Below, one piece after another: positions 46,730 through 60,070 of a stretch of DNA of 64,000 nt. The stretch covers positions 15,737,403 through 15,801,402 of the forward strand of contig NW_024040040.1 of the NCBI RefSeq assembly GCF_014851395.1, in the 5' to 3' direction. This stretch comes from Micropterus salmoides (Eukaryota > Chordata > Actinopteri > Centrarchiformes > Centrarchidae). How positions within the stretch are numbered: position 1 is the stretch's first letter; each line of letters begins with the position of its first letter. Both the position numbers and the translations under genes were made by a program. A model generated the notes under the pieces. That model was given only the letters and a program-made list of their open reading frames with translations. It was not told where the DNA came from and searched no databases.

Positions 46730-48574
46730 AGGAAGCCTACAAAAATAATATTTATTGAATAGGATACATGAATAGGCCTATTAACTTAACGGAGTCTCAG
46801 CGTAAGACATTGCCAAGTCGTTGTCAAGCCAGCATGTGGAAGACTTTGTTGCGCCTAATGTAGAGTTATAATTGTTATTGACGGGCTTTGAGCGTGGAGA
46901 AGGTCCTGAAAGATACATGTATGGGTTTTCTGTGTTTAAGTGTTTAGATGGAAATCAACAAATTATTTGTAAAAATGTATTATTATTATTATTATTATTA
47001 GGGATCCAAGCAGCAAAGATGTTGTTTTTGTTTTCATTATTATTGTTATTATTATTTATTTATTTATTTATTCTCATTATTTTAATATCTAGATTCATCT
47101 GCATCTTTGCTCCAATGGTCTTCTGCTCTAAAAATGTCAGCTCTTTTTATCACTTTTCTCTTAAACCTATTTTTGCGAACTCTTCCCAGACGGTTCGACC
47201 TGAAATCATTCAGGGACATTGCTGATCAAAAGTTATCAAAAGACTTTTGATATGTCATTCTGTTTTTTCCATAAATTTTTAGTTTTGTGTCTTTAAGTAC
47301 AATTTTACATAAATGCCTGTAAATTGAAATTGCCTGTTGTAACCAAACTTGACACGTCTGTCCAGATGCTATTCTTCAACTACAGGGCGCTACACATGCA
47401 AAAACCAAAAACTTGTAATTCGCTGCATGGATTCCTACAAAATTCGGTTTGTACAATCTAGGGTCAAAGTGGGCATGGCTTATTACAACAAATGTACATT
47501 TCTAGGCATTTGTCATTCCAAATTTTAAAAAATCTAAGAAAATCACTCGTACGTCCTAGAGAGCTTTTTTCAGCACATCCACTGATATGTGACAAATGTT
47601 TGGCTCACTGCAACCTATGGGCAATTCAGAAGTCAGTCACCATATTTTCCACAAGTCTTTATTCAAATGCTACCAAAATCAACACAGACTTTCTCTAGAT
47701 GGCCGATATCAAGTGTTTCAAAGGGTTTTTAGATTGGTCACACAGTGAGTCTGCAGTGATCTTCAGTATCTTGCCATAATGCACAACATTTTCTTTTTAA
47801 CTCAGTTTTGGATCAAATGCCACCAAAATAACTGACAACACATCTAAAATGATCTCACCAACATCTTGACTCTTTGTAGGTGTTTTAAGTTTAAACTGGC
47901 AAAACTATCTAGTTCTGGCACATGTGAGGTCACTACCTCAACTTGTGAGAACATGTTTGCCTCTAACCTGTGGCTCAGTCAGTAAGTCATCTACTTTGGA
48001 GAAGTTCCAGGGTTCAAATCTCCAGGTAACAATCAGACTTACTGACAATCATACTGAGCGTAACATCTCCATTTTGTTTGTATACCATGACAATTTCTTC
48101 TTCTTTTTTTCACATTAAAAGTGTTTGTGCAGCTTAAACTTTAAAACTTAGAATCATTGAATGTTCCAGGTGGGTTGAATATCACCCAGTAGTCAGGGAC
48201 ATACAATGACACTCTGATCTCAAGATGATGCTGTAAAAATCAAGTGGGCGTTTCTGCAATTATCTCAAAGTCCAAATTCTTTCATCTCTTAATCTCTCAA
48301 GTCGTCTTGTCTGTTCTTCTCCTCTGAAAATGTCAAATGTTGCGTTTTTCACAACTTGCTTGAATCTCGATTCCCAATCATTGCCGCTTGCGACTTTATT
48401 TATTGCAAAATGTAACTCTTCTTGCTGTTCTTTCATAAACATAAAGAAATGCTAAAATACAATAACAGAATATTAACAAATTAATAATATTATTGTATTA
48501 TTGTTATAGATACATTTATATGAACTTTGACCTTTCACCAAACTAATTCCTCAGTAGCTTAATTCACAGTTGTC

Positions 48575-48612
<38 letters not shown>

Positions 48613-49650
48613 TGTACAGAACTTTTCTAAACTAATAAAATGCTTTATAGCAATGAGTATATCATCAAATCAATGTATTTCTTAAATGATACAAACATAA
48701 TGGAACCACTTTCTCTGTGTGGGGCTCAAAACACAAGTACTGGTCAAAAACTACTCCAAGATTTTTGGCCAAGGGCTTAGCACAAGTTGTTTGTTCACCC
48801 AGGTTGGCCATGATTTGAGTTCTGTAGTATAGTAACAATCATTGTAGGAAGTTGTGTGACATCCAGTCATTTATTTTAGCAAGGCATTTGTGAAGGGTTG
48901 TGGTAATGGTTTTAATTATTTTTATTTTTTTTCAGGAGAGGTTCAACCAGAGCAGTTTTTAAACTAGCAGGGACAGAGCTGGAAGTCTGGAAGGGACCAA
49001 ATCCTGGGGACAAATTCATGACTTTATATGGTTAACCATATCATTGAGGGCAGAAAGAGATATTAATTTGAAGGAACTGAAGGATACATGATCACATGAT
49101 CTATGGGTCAAAGGCCCTGGGAAAGGTCAGTTTTGGGGCCAGCAGCTAACAGTCTGTCTAGGATCTAATTTTTTCAATTTCATCAGTAAGAAATATTTTA
49201 AACTGCTTGCAGGTCAGATGATGTACGCTAGTTAGTGTTAGGAGGAGCATTCTGAGTAATCAAGGTGGTAAAGTAAAGTGCTCGTGCATTATTAACTGCA
49301 GCATTGTATTTCTGCATTAAGGTCTTCATGTGCTCTTAGTAATACAATGCCTTGTCAAAAAATGCTACATTATTAAATCGATAGTGTTGACCTTTATCCC
49401 TACCCTTACCACTAACCTATGTACATGCACAGAACAGCAAGGTAGCACATATCGACAGAACACCGGTGCTCAAGAAAAAGACGGTTTTGGTGATTAATTG
49501 TGAAGATACTTTGGCATTGGTTAATGGCTACATACATACATATATTATCATATTCCACATAGATAAAACTTTTTAGAAAATCCGAATTCATAACAGAGTT
49601 GGACTTCTGTATTCTACTCTTTTACATACCAACCACAGTGTGATGTCTTC
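46730..49650 (+). repeat. Segmental duplication, copy 1
   Basis: Matches 57913-62211 in several collinear stretches: AATATTTATTGAATAGGATA onward (46745 and 57928), AACTACTCCAAGATTT (48750 and 60497), and CATACCAACCACAGTGTGAT (49624 and 62177). The last lies just before a CD200-like exon in copy 2. Contains (TTA)n and (ATA)n microsatellites at about 46978-47000 and 48579-48611. No gene seen inside. Confidence 0.7.
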
Positions 49651-50252
49651 TCCTGAAGGTGCTCTCACAGGAACAACCTGCCTCAAACTCTATGGTAAGA
49701 ACCTTTTTATGTAATATACAAACAAAATTAATTTCCATGACTCTTTGCCTCCTCTGTAATGTCAAGAAATCCTGAGTTTTAACGTATTTCACATCCAACT
49801 TCTGATGAAACATATTTACTTGCCCACTTTTTCCATGAATTGGCAACCTGCCTCCAACTCTATGGTAAGAACCATTTTGCATTATCAGACTAATTTCAAT
49901 AAAACCCCTTTCTTCTGTTGTGTCAGTAGAAAAAACATTCCTCCTGCTGAATCACAACTTTACCTTTTTTCATTGCTCATTTGTTCTCCTCAGCAGCAGC
50001 AGATGACTCTTACATACAAACTAAAATACTTACTGTAGTTTAGGAACCTGAATCTGATAACCGTGGACGCAGTAAGTTAATGTTCAGATATTTTTGTTGG
50101 ATCTGTTGCTGTTGAGTTCATCATATTGTTTACAGTTTTTCCTGTTTTTCTGAAAGGTAGGACTTCATTATGCATCATTTCATCATTCATGGTATGGGTC
50201 TGTTGTGCTGCTGCAGTCATCACCGTCCTGCTTAAACTAAAAAATCAAATCA
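49651..50252 (+). pseudogene. Probable CD200-like remnant
   Basis: It follows the same upstream sequence that precedes the CD200-like V exon at 62212, but the V exon itself is gone. ACCTGCCTCAAACTCTATGG and a near copy (about 49847) remain, each with a GTAAGAACC donor. At about 50158-50252 an exon-like piece ending in a GTACTT donor encodes IISSFMVWVCCAAAVITVLL then KLKNQIR, a transmembrane helix with basic stop-transfer. This may be the 3' end of a deleted CD200-like gene. Modest support. Confidence 0.35.
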
Positions 50253-50284
50253 GGTACTTCTTTCAATCAAAATCTGTTTTGTTA

Positions 50285-50600
50285 AAAGATACTTTATGGA
50301 CAAAAATACTGGGACACATACATATTACTTTGTAGGTGACTTGACATCACATACTAAATCCATAGGCATTAATATGGAGTTGGTCCCCTTTGCAGCTATA
50401 ACAGCTTCCTTCTCTTCAGCGAAAGGCTTTCTACAGGATTTTCTAAAGACTCACAGTCTCCATTCTAGTTCATCCCAAAGGTGTTGGATAGGGTTGAGGT
50501 CAGGGATCTGTGCTGGCCAGTCAAGTTCCTCCCCACCAAACTGGGAAAACTATTTATTTATGGACCTGGCTGTGCACGGGGGCATTGTCAAATTGAAAGA
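50285..50600. repeat. DNA-transposon-derived repeat fragment
   Basis: Phrases ACTGGGACACATACATATTA, AGTTGGTCCCCTTTGCAGC and AAAGGTGTTGGATAGGGTTG are familiar from widely dispersed fish DNA-transposon remnants. No coding capacity. It abuts a LINE fragment. Confidence 0.45.
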
Positions 50601-51125
50601 GAAAAATGCACAAACTGTTGGAAGATCTTTTGTCTAAAATCACCATACTCAACATCCCTGTGTCTGCTGTGGAATCCTTCAGGTTTCTGGGTTCCACTAT
50701 ATCCCAGGACTTGAAGTGGGAGCAAACACTGACACCATTATCAAGAAGGCTCAGCAGAGGGCTCCTGCGTCAGCTCAGGAAGCTCAATCTGCCTAAGGAG
50801 CTGCTGATCCAGTTCTACACAACCATCATCCAGTCTGTCCTCTGCAACTCCATCACTGTCTGGTTTGGATCTGCCACCAAAAAGGACAGGAGCAGACTAC
50901 AACAGACAGTCAGGACTGCATAAAAAATAATCGGTGCCAACCTGCCAAGGAAACATCACTGCAGATCCATCTCACCCTGGACACAACCTGTTCCAGCTCC
51001 TCCCATCTGATAGGCGCTACAGAGCACTGTATGCCAAAACCAACAGACACAGAAGCAGTTTCTTCCCACAAGCCATCACTCTGATGAACAGCTGATTTCT
51101 GACTCACAGTGTCAGGAACAATTCC
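50600..51125 (+). mobile_element. LINE reverse transcriptase C-terminal fragment
   Basis: The frame at 50606-50923 reads VESFRFLGSTIS, LRQLRKLNLPKELLIQFYTT and NSITVWFGSATKKDRSRLQ, characteristic of the region after the RT palm in L2/CR1-type LINEs. A stop at 50921 is followed by further similarity (RRYRALYAKTNRHRSSFFP) to about 51090. 5'-truncated and inactive. Confidence 0.7.
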
Positions 51126-52780
51126 TGTGCAATAACCCAGTAACTCTGTCTCTAATCAGCATCTGTTTACTGGTTTCCACTTATTATTTATTTATTCACC
51201 ATTCTCTATTTCAGTGCTGATCATACTATGTCATATTGTATATACTGTACTCACCTTTATGGATTCGTGGTAAAAGTGTGCCCTTGTAATACTGTCCTGA
51301 TATTTAGCCTAATTTCATGGGCATCACTTTGTGTTGAAAAGTGGTGGGGACATAAGGGCACAGATTAGGGGTGACTTTTGTTCTTGCATGAATTGAGACA
51401 CTGTTCTCCTACCTCATGTTGCGATATAAAAAGATGTTTTTTAAGCAGAAGACACTGCATCTCTGTTTTTCATTAATATTTACTAGTAAATCACATACCC
51501 GTAAATGCTTTTGCTCAGGAGACACGATGATGCACAATATTGGATTCACAAGAGCAAGACAAGAAGATATTTTAACACTATTCTGAAGAAGTATTCAATG
51601 CTGAAATATGAGTGGGTGGTCTGGGGGTCCTCCCCCAGAAGATTTTTAGCACTAAACACATAATCTCCTGCATTCTGGAGACATTTCTGCTCCAAATTAT
51701 GTGGAAGTGTCTTTATTTTTGTAAAGGGAAATACAAAGTTCAGGTGGCATGTGACAATTCAAAATATAAAATATATAATATATAATATAAAATATTTTTG
51801 TGATAATGTACATTTGTTTCTTATATATTGAAATTGCATTACATGTTTTGTTAATGTGCAAATAAACCTTTCTCAAAGCATTTTCATTTGTTACTTAACA
51901 TTTCTTGGTGCAAGCTATTAAGTAATAAGTAGGGGGGGGACAAAATCAGCCATTTCAAAAAGTGATGGGGACATGTCCCCAGCGTCCCCAGTGTAAATGA
52001 CACCAATACTTAATTTCATGTTCTGATGCTATATTGTGTTAATCTTTCTGCTTGCTGACCAATGTGGCTGTGTGGAGATAAATGTTAAGTTATAAGTTTA
52101 AACATTTCAATGTAGTCACCTTTGCTAGTTAGCTCAGTTGTCAGAGTGACTTTCACCGTCATTAACGTCATTTGGACGGTAATATGGAGCCGCAGCATTT
52201 AGTGCCCCTGTTTCACCACTACCTATGTTTTAACAGGAGTGCAGGCGATGTGAATGTAATTTCCCTCTGTATGTAGGCCTACAAGTAGTTATATCTTACT
52301 GCCTTATAGTAGACTACTGTTCTGAAATATTATTAGTGTTTGTTTATTATGGTAGCATTTGTAAAGGTACAACCGATGATTATAAGTTAATTGAGTAAAT
52401 TAACTACTTTGAACTGTTATGAAAACTTTAACCTGAGTGAACCCATCTACATAATAGTGAATATTCTACTATGTATATGCCCTAAACTGTAATATTTCTT
52501 TCTGTTGTACTTGTGCAGAACATACACACAAACACAAGATTACAAATCTAAAGTCTGTTTTAGTGCCCTGGAGAATGAACACTGGGTCAACAGAGTCAGT
52601 CCTCCTGCTTCCTTCATTTCACACTGTGTTCACCTCTGCATGCTGTTGCCTGTCTCCCCGGCTGGGCTTCAATAAACACTGCTTTGTGAGACATCCTGAG
52701 TTTCTGAGATCTTCTGCAATAAGAGTTGACCTGCTCCCAAACTTTTCATAACAACCTTTACCACAACAGAACTATGATGA
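51126..52780. repeat. Gene-free stretch with dispersed repeat
   Basis: 51320-51985 matches the repeat at 27185-27515 (GGCATCACTTTGTGTTGAA, CTGCATTCTGGAGACATTT). It ends with GGGGACATGTCCCC-type sequence partly inverted relative to its start. Nothing recognised in 51986-52780. Confidence 0.5.
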
Positions 52781-52784
52781 CTAA

Positions 52785-53830
52785 AATTACAAAGGCTGTG
52801 AAGGATCTACGTCAAAGTTATCCTACTAAAAATGTTATATTAGGAGGTGATTTTAATATGGTGCTGATGGCTTGATATTACCTCCTTCAAAATATCAGTG
52901 ACACCATTACAATCCTGTAGTACCTGATCTTTGTAGTGTGTTTAAATTGAACACACATGGTGCACTGAAAATCCTTGTACCTGAATTATCCTATGGTTTA
53001 AACCTGATGGTTCAAACAAATCCAGATCAGACTTTTGGTTAGTGTCCAAACATTTCTGTAGCACCTCTAACAGATCAATGTAAACATTTTCTTAAACCTA
53101 AAGAAATTTGGAAATTTAACTGAAACCTCTTAAAGAGTGAATCCTTTTCTCAAGAAATTATAGCAACAATAAATGATGTAATTAAAAATATTATATATAT
53201 ATTTTTTTTTTTACAACTTATAGAGATAAATGGCGATATTTAACATACATACACTACCAGTCAAATGTTCAGACAAACCCTCTCATTCAGTGTTTTTTCT
53301 TTATTTATATATTTTCTACATTAGAGATTTGTGGAAGTATGTAAAAACAAAAAGCATTAAAAATACCAGACTATGTTTTACATTTTAGTTTCTTCAAAGT
53401 ATCCACGATTTGCTTTGATGACAGCTTTGCACACTCTTGGTCTCTCAGTCAGCTTCATGAGTTTGCGATGAGTTGGACCGCAGAGCGAAGACAAAGCAGT
53501 CAAAAGTACTCAGCACCTCTGGGAACTCCTTCGAGACTGTTGGAAAACCATTCCAGGTGACTACCTCACAAAGCTGATTGAGAGCATGCCAAGATTGTGC
53601 AAAAGGAAAGCAAAAGGTGGCTACTTTGAAGAATCCTAGATAATACATTACTAAAGACAAAAATGCATATTTAAGAACAAGGGCGAAGTGGATAGAGGAA
53701 GGTGAAAGGAGTTTAGCAGATTTCTGTAGACTGGAAAGGCTCTGATCATCGATATTTAAGAATGCACAAACCCAAATAATATTTCTATAGACATCTTCCA
53801 CACCCAGAGACTCTGGGGCGTTTCCAGGCT
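52785..53830 (+). mobile_element. L1-like fragment split by a Tc1-like fragment
   Basis: 52785-53130 encodes an endonuclease piece (KNVILGGDFNMVL, ELSYGLNLM) with stops. After the insert, 53645-53750 reads NAYLRTRAKWIEEGERSLAD, the L1 segment between endonuclease and RT. Between them, about 53250-53638 begins CACTACCAGTCAAATGTTCA and ends with decayed Tc1-type transposase codons (AGTACTCAGCACCTCTGGGA). Confidence 0.65.
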
Positions 53831-54574
53831 CTTGAAACATCAGGGGCTTAGCCCAGCCCAGAAGTCTTTCATGTTTTCACCTGTTTTCACCCCCCACCCC
53901 CTGTTGCTGCCTACCCAAAGTACGTCTGTAAAGCAGCAGTAAATGACCTCTACACAGTAACTCTTACATCTGTCTCATTTTCTGATAATAATTAACACTG
54001 ATAATATCAACGAGGGGGGGTCTGGGGGTCCTCCCCCTGAAAAATTTCCTGCATTCTGGTGAATTTATTTGCTCCAATTTATTGAGGAAATTTCTGAGGT
54101 GGCAATTCAAAATAAAATAATTTAGTGTAATATAATGCAGTAAGGCTGTCAGGCATTCTGTATTGATGTCAGCCTGATTGATTGATTGTATAGCCTAGGC
54201 TACTCAATGGGTGGAGCGCACTGATCTTCATCAGAGGAAGAAAACCGAAACTGAAAACACTTGTGATCAGACAGCAATATCACCACAATTCCACACAAAA
54301 GTTTACTTCAGCACTTCTGATAGAGTGCAGCTCACAGCCGCTTCAGAGGGAATGAAGCATCCTGGAGACAGTAAAACAATAGTGTCTCACAGCGAGGGGG
54401 ACAGAGAAAAGCAGGAGACAGACCTTCAGGTGTCATGATATTCTCTCACTGCGGGGACTGTTAACCGTTTGTGTTAATACATTGACTAGACACTGACCCA
54501 CAACATTTATATTTGCATATACTGATTACAATTTTGCAATTCAGAAGTCGCGGAGAAGCCCTGAAGCTGTGAGC

Positions 54575-54615
<41 letters not shown>

Positions 54616-54959
54616 CTCTCTCTCGCGTGCTCTCTCTAAATGCGGGCAGTGTGAGTAACTGTGGTGGGGGGGTCACATTACGTGAACTTCAAACTAAATG
54701 TATCAGTTATTGCGAGTAGCCTCCGCTCTTTGGAGACCTGCGAGACAGGCTTTGTCATGAAGATTAGGCTATTGCATATTAACATGGAAAATATTTTTGT
54801 TGCTGTTGTTGAGTTACATTCGGGGCTACAGTCAAACTATCCGGGGCTAAAGTCCCGGGAAAAATGACCTGGCGACGCCGTTAGGCCTATAGCGTTTAAA
54901 AGCAGACCTATTTGGAGGTGCATGCAATTTTCGGCAGGCAGGCAAAACTTAACACCTGT
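53831..54959. repeat. Gene-free stretch with small repeats
   Basis: 54010-54105 is a third, partial copy of the repeat at 27185 and 51320. 54230-54345 resembles 56310-56400 (ACACTTGTGATCAGACAG and ACACTTTTGATCAGACAG). 54581-54625 is a (CT)n microsatellite. No exon recognised. Confidence 0.5.
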
Positions 54960-55700
54960 TGCCGGCTTGTAGCAGCAGCAAGCTCTTTCAAATTTTGTTA
55001 CACTTTTGTTTTTTATTTGATTTTATCGGCTTTATTGCCAAAACACGTGCTACCTCTGACATAAGTACAGTCATTGGAAGATGAAGACGGGATTTTTGAA
55101 TTAAAGAGCAGCAGACCACGATCCACCCAGCCACACCTAAACCAGGCGCCACGGCGGACCACGGTGATCGCTCAGAGGAGAGGAAAGAGAGCCAGGAGAG
55201 GTGCTATGCTGGCCCAGCTTGGACTTAATTCTGCTCCTAAAGATCCGGTCTTGACAAAATGGGACTCATGTCGACCAAACAACGGAAACCGCAGACTGTT
55301 GTGCCCACATCGTTACAGAGATCTGCCCTATCAACAAGCACTCGGCAGAAGTCCATGTTGTGAGCTGTGAGCGCAGGAGTCCGGCAAGATGAAAGGAAGA
55401 GGACTGTGTTTTACATCGATGATGCTTTGTGCACAGACGCAGTCAAGATGGACTCTTTCATGTTTTCATCTGGCTGCTGCTGTTTACCCCCAGATGCAAA
55501 TTCAAAAATGCACTGTGTTCTATGGCCTATGTATATAAGTAGCCTAACTGTATTGTTTGTTTGTTTTTATTTTACCATATTTTAATATAAGTCTACACTT
55601 AATTGTATGTTGTATATGTAGCATGAAGGAACTGCAATTTTAATTTCGTTATGCTGCCTAGAGCTGTATAATGACAAATAAACAACCTTGTAACTTTGTA
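54960..55700 (+). repeat. LINE-derived composite repeat
   Basis: The 5' part matches 17750-18010. The frame at 55074-55370 (APRRTTVIAQRRGKRARRGA) resembles the start of a fish LINE ORF. The 3' end, AGCTGTATAATGACAAATAA followed by short TTGTAAC repeats, looks like a LINE/SINE tail. Head and tail with the middle missing suggests a non-autonomous derivative. Confidence 0.5.
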
Positions 55701-57912
55701 ACCTTGTTTTAGTGTTTTTCTTCAGCTGAAAGTACAGCTGTGACTCCTGTTGTATGCAGCACAGGCTTTTATTTTTTAAGGCGTCTAAGGTGTTATGGTG
55801 TGAGCAGTCAAACCATGATGTTTTTCTACCATGTAATCTAAGAGAGTGTCATCAGATATGGAATTACTGTATGGTTCGACAACTTAACCGTTAAGTTGAA
55901 AAACAAGCTTGCCAACATGCACAAAACAGCCATGACAGAGCCTGTATGACCAGGCAGTTATGAAACAGGCTAGGAAAATTAAATCACTCTCAACATCCCC
56001 TCTTCCCTGAATAGGAATCCCTGCCATCAGGAAGAAGACTGTGTACCAAAATGCAATCTAATCTAATCGCCTAAAATTGCTAATATGTGCCAGCCTCTGT
56101 GTTCTCTGACATGTCCAGAAAAAAAAGTCATAATATTACGAGAATAACGACATTATTCAAGCATTATATTTTTTTAAAGTCTATCTGCCCTGCACTCAGC
56201 TGTGCAATAACCTGTGTCATTGCACTGCTGATTTGGTATAGGCTACACACCTTCAGACCATCTGCAGACACAGAACATTTGGGACTGTAGGCCTACTGGA
56301 TGAGGTGGAAAAACTAAACTTGAAAACACTTTTGATCAGACAGAAATCTCACCACAAACGTTCAGTTCAACACCTCAGATAAAATGCAGCTCACAGTCCC
56401 AAACAGAACAAGTCTCAAATTGTAGATGTTTATTTTGCTAATCTCTTTCAGTTAGTTATAGCCTACTGCGACTCACAGTGTTGCAACAGTTGGGTGGAAT
56501 TACTCGCCCGTTTTTATCAGTTATACCTTCCTTTGTTTTTCACTGCATGGGGAAATAGTTGTGTAACGTGAGAGCATGTGAAAATTGTCAATTGCATGTG
56601 TCCCTTGCACAATGCCTGAGAGTTGGCAGCTCTGGTGTTACATTAGGTCTACTTAAAGGTTAAGTTATAGCTAAAGCTTTATTTGCTATTCTGCCTGTTA
56701 GCTTTTCACCTTCGCCTGTCAGATATGGTGCTTCTTAACAATCTTTTTGGCCAGAAATCTGGCCTCCCTTTGATTTTATTTTTCTCTGTATGTCTGGCTT
56801 CTTTTTTGGGCCTCTGACAGGGTGCAGTGTCCCCATTAAAGCGACTGGCTTTACATTTGGAGGCCGAATGTTTCCACAAACAGCAGGGGGGACTACAGTA
56901 CTTTTATTAGGCTAGTGAATGGACTATAAGATTCCATGTGCCGTTAAATTAACTGGACAATAGTCGTCTTTTCTCCCATTTGTGTTCATAACGTTAACAC
57001 TGCTCATAGTTAGGGCCTACTCTTGCCAAATAAACATATAGCCTAGGTTTCTCACACGGAGGGCAACAGACGACAGAAGTGAGTTTAACTGACACAGTCA
57101 TACATCGACATAGACGGTCAGCATGCAGACTTATTTTTGGCACTTGTAAATGGAACCTTAGCCTATATTTCACATCAGTCATGTTTTTTGTTTTTTGAAC
57201 AGCTTTGTTCCCAGTGTTTAGGTGAAGTCAGAGTAGGCTATATTTTTCTCCGAGTTCATAAGTAGGAACTCCGCCTTCAAGTGGCGTTACATGACACTTT
57301 TTCCATTTGGAGGTTGGAAATTTCTGAGTTACCCGGAACGCAGCATTACCTGCAGCCTGGGAGTTCAATCTCAAAACGTTTTGCAACGGTTTGTCGTCGC
57401 TGAACTTGCCCCTGCTTAGGCTGCAGTACAGCTTTTTATTTTGAAATAGCCTATTAACGGTAGATTGAAAATGCAACAAAGATGATTCACGGAGCAGTTA
57501 TTCATTTATTTTGTGCGTTTGGAGTCTTTCAGAGAGGTGAGACAGAGAGTTTGTCATATTTTATATCGGCCTATGTTATTTTATTGTCTTTATTTTTGCA
57601 TTGGTTCATGGCAAAATTCTGCTTGAAGTGGAGAACACCACGTGTCAGCTCCCATTTTCACATGTTAGCTTGTGTATGGGTGTGTAGCATTACATTATGA
57701 ATATCTACAGTGAATAAAATATAGGCTACTAAGCCATATTAGTGATGTTCACAACAAACATTTATTTAACCAGGTGGACAACATTTCAGTTATTACAGTA
57801 AAAATATTAAAATGATTGTCACGTTAATGTAGCGTAAGGTTAGGCTAGACCTCACACAGTAGGCTACTCCTATAATCCTCCTCCTTCAAAACCACTACAG
57901 AACAGAAGGAAG
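55701..57912. other. Intergenic, no recognised gene
   Basis: No domain-bearing open frame. 56310-56400 repeats part of 54230-54345. Confidence 0.4.
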
Positions 57913-58179
57913 CCTATAAACAAATAATATTTATTGAATAGGATACATGAATAGGCCTATTAACTTAACGGAGTCTGAGCGTAATGCGAAGTCGTGGTCA
58001 AGCCAGCCGCTGGAAGACGCCTAATGTAGAGTTATGGTAGGCTACTGACAGGCTTTGAGCGATGAGAAGGTCCTGTACATGTATGGGTTTTCTGTGATGT
58101 TCTAAGTGTTTAGATGGAAACAAACAAGTAGGCCTAAATTATAATAATAATAATTATTGTTATTATTATTCAATGTACA

Positions 58180-58360
58180 GCCTAGACCATAGATAAGATG
58201 CTTACCTATGATGTGGGAGACCAGGGTTCAATTCCCACTGAAAGCCATCCACCAATGTGTCCCTTGGCAAGACCCTTAACCCTTAGTTGCTCCAGAGGCG
58301 TGTGATCTCTGACATAGCCTAAATAGCAATTGTAAGTCACTTTGGATAAAAGGTCAGGTA
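58180..58360 (+). repeat. tRNA-derived SINE, third copy
   Basis: GATAAGATGCTTACC head with B-box-like GGTTCAATTCCCAC, body CAAGACCCTTAACCCTTAG and tail CACTTTGGATAAAAGG. Confidence 0.7.
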
Positions 58361-58500
58361 AATGTGCTCCTTTTTTTTCTGTTAGAATGGACCTTATGTG
58401 CAGTTGTACTCTAATCATATTAACCATCATATTAATCATATTACCCATAAAAGAAAAGCCCATAAAATACATACCAGTAATAGCCTAGAGAATTGAACTA

Positions 58501-60070
58501 GGGGAGAGTGGGGTAAGTTGTCTTGTGTGTAAGTTGTCACACTGCTCATAACTCCAACACTAGAGGCTCTATGTCAAAAATATAAATAGCCATTTTGTGT
58601 GACTTCTTTTTCTATGTTCAACTTGCTGTTCACATGTGGTCAAGGTCACTCTAATCTGAGGTGAGCACAATTTTATTATTTTTTTGCTTCAAAAGTAAAA
58701 CATTTGCACTTTACATTTTATGTATTCCAACCTTATTAGGTATGAATGTTCAAAATGATAACTTTGCACAAAGTAGAGGAGACAATAACGTGTCTTTACA
58801 ACAGCCAACATTAGCACACGTCAGTTTGGGGCAAGTTGTCTCAATGACTTTGGAGCAGGTCGCCACGTGATTAGTTGCCCCTGTACAAATAAACATAGAA
58901 CCTTCTCAAAAAACTATGTGAAATTGTGTAATTACCTCTGACACAAGTATTAAATGATACTGTAAACAGAATATTATGCACTGTAGTTTACAGCAGCAGC
59001 CATACACCTGGACAAGACTGAATTCATGACAGAGTATATATGGTCTTATACCGTAGGCATGTAGTATGTTAGTAGATACAAACACACACACACACACTAC
59101 ATGATCCAGTTATTAATGTAGTTAGGCAACAAGGGTAATAGACAAATAAGCTTGTAATTGATTTGTAATTGGAAGTAGGAATGTGTTTTTGAAGGAAAGA
59201 AGAAAATTATCAACAGAAGACAGAGAATGGCAGTACACCACCTGACATAATGTTAAAGGCAGTCAGGCAGGTGAAATCAAAGAACAAATCAATCATAAGT
59301 ACAGCTAAGAATTTTGACGTAAGCCGCTGACATCTCTTTTGGCCTCATCTATGTGGAGCCATTTTCATGCAGTATTCCAAAGAAGACGTGGTTTAAGTTT
59401 GTGAAATGCAACAAATGGGCCTGCTATGGTTGCACCACAGGCCAGGCAGGTATGTGTGCCAGAACTGTGAACTCTAAACACATGTCTGACTAGTCAGATA
59501 CATATGTACGTCATACAAAAATGCACATTGTTGCATTAGTGTGTTTAAACACCACATCTGTTTAGTTAAGAAGTTACACATTTAATAAAGTTATCTGAAG
59601 CATTATATTCAATTAGCATAGATCTATTTGCACTCCAGAGAACGTTTGATTTTGAAGTTCAAAGAAAGACGTCCCACTTAGTGTGTGCTCTGCCAACATT
59701 TTTGTTTTGAATTAAATTATTGATTTTCCAAATTCTCTAGGCTTGTTTGCTGATTGATTTTACTTTTAGTTCTGGTGACAATTTGAAATTGAAATCAATA
59801 TTCACAAATAAGTGTTCTAACCAGTGTGACAACTTACCCAATACAGTGTGACAACTTATATGCCGATGGGGCAAATTGTCACAAGTGCACACTCTCTATT
59901 CAGAAGTCTACAGCTCTATAATGAGATAAGATATGAAGATGTAATGAATACAACACTTCTGTCCAAGACTTTATTCTTTCATTTGGTATGACATTTGTAC
60001 CATTGTGATGTACAGTGCTCAGTAAATATTAGATGGTGTGAAAAGTGTGACAACATACCCCGTTCTCCCC
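58501..60070. mobile_element. Non-autonomous DNA transposon, 1.57 kb
   Basis: Terminal inverted repeats GGGGAGAGTGGGGTAAGTTG and (reverse-complemented right end) GGGGAGAACGGGGTATGTTG, with TA at 58499-58500 and 60071-60072. The TTGTC/GACAA core of the ends recurs inside, for example GGGGCAAGTTGTCTCAA near 58828 and GGGGCAAATTGTCACAA near 59868. No transposase frame. The TA duplication points to the Tc1/mariner superfamily, but the class is unproven. Confidence 0.75.

Noticed and set aside
48570..48611. Short regular repeats considered as a CRISPR-like or satellite array
   Set aside because: It is a simple ATA/TAA microsatellite without spacers, and the genome is a vertebrate.
53445..53840. 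131-codon minus-strand open frame
   Set aside because: It spans the antisense of a Tc1-like fragment and an L1 fragment. The plus-strand similarities explain the region.
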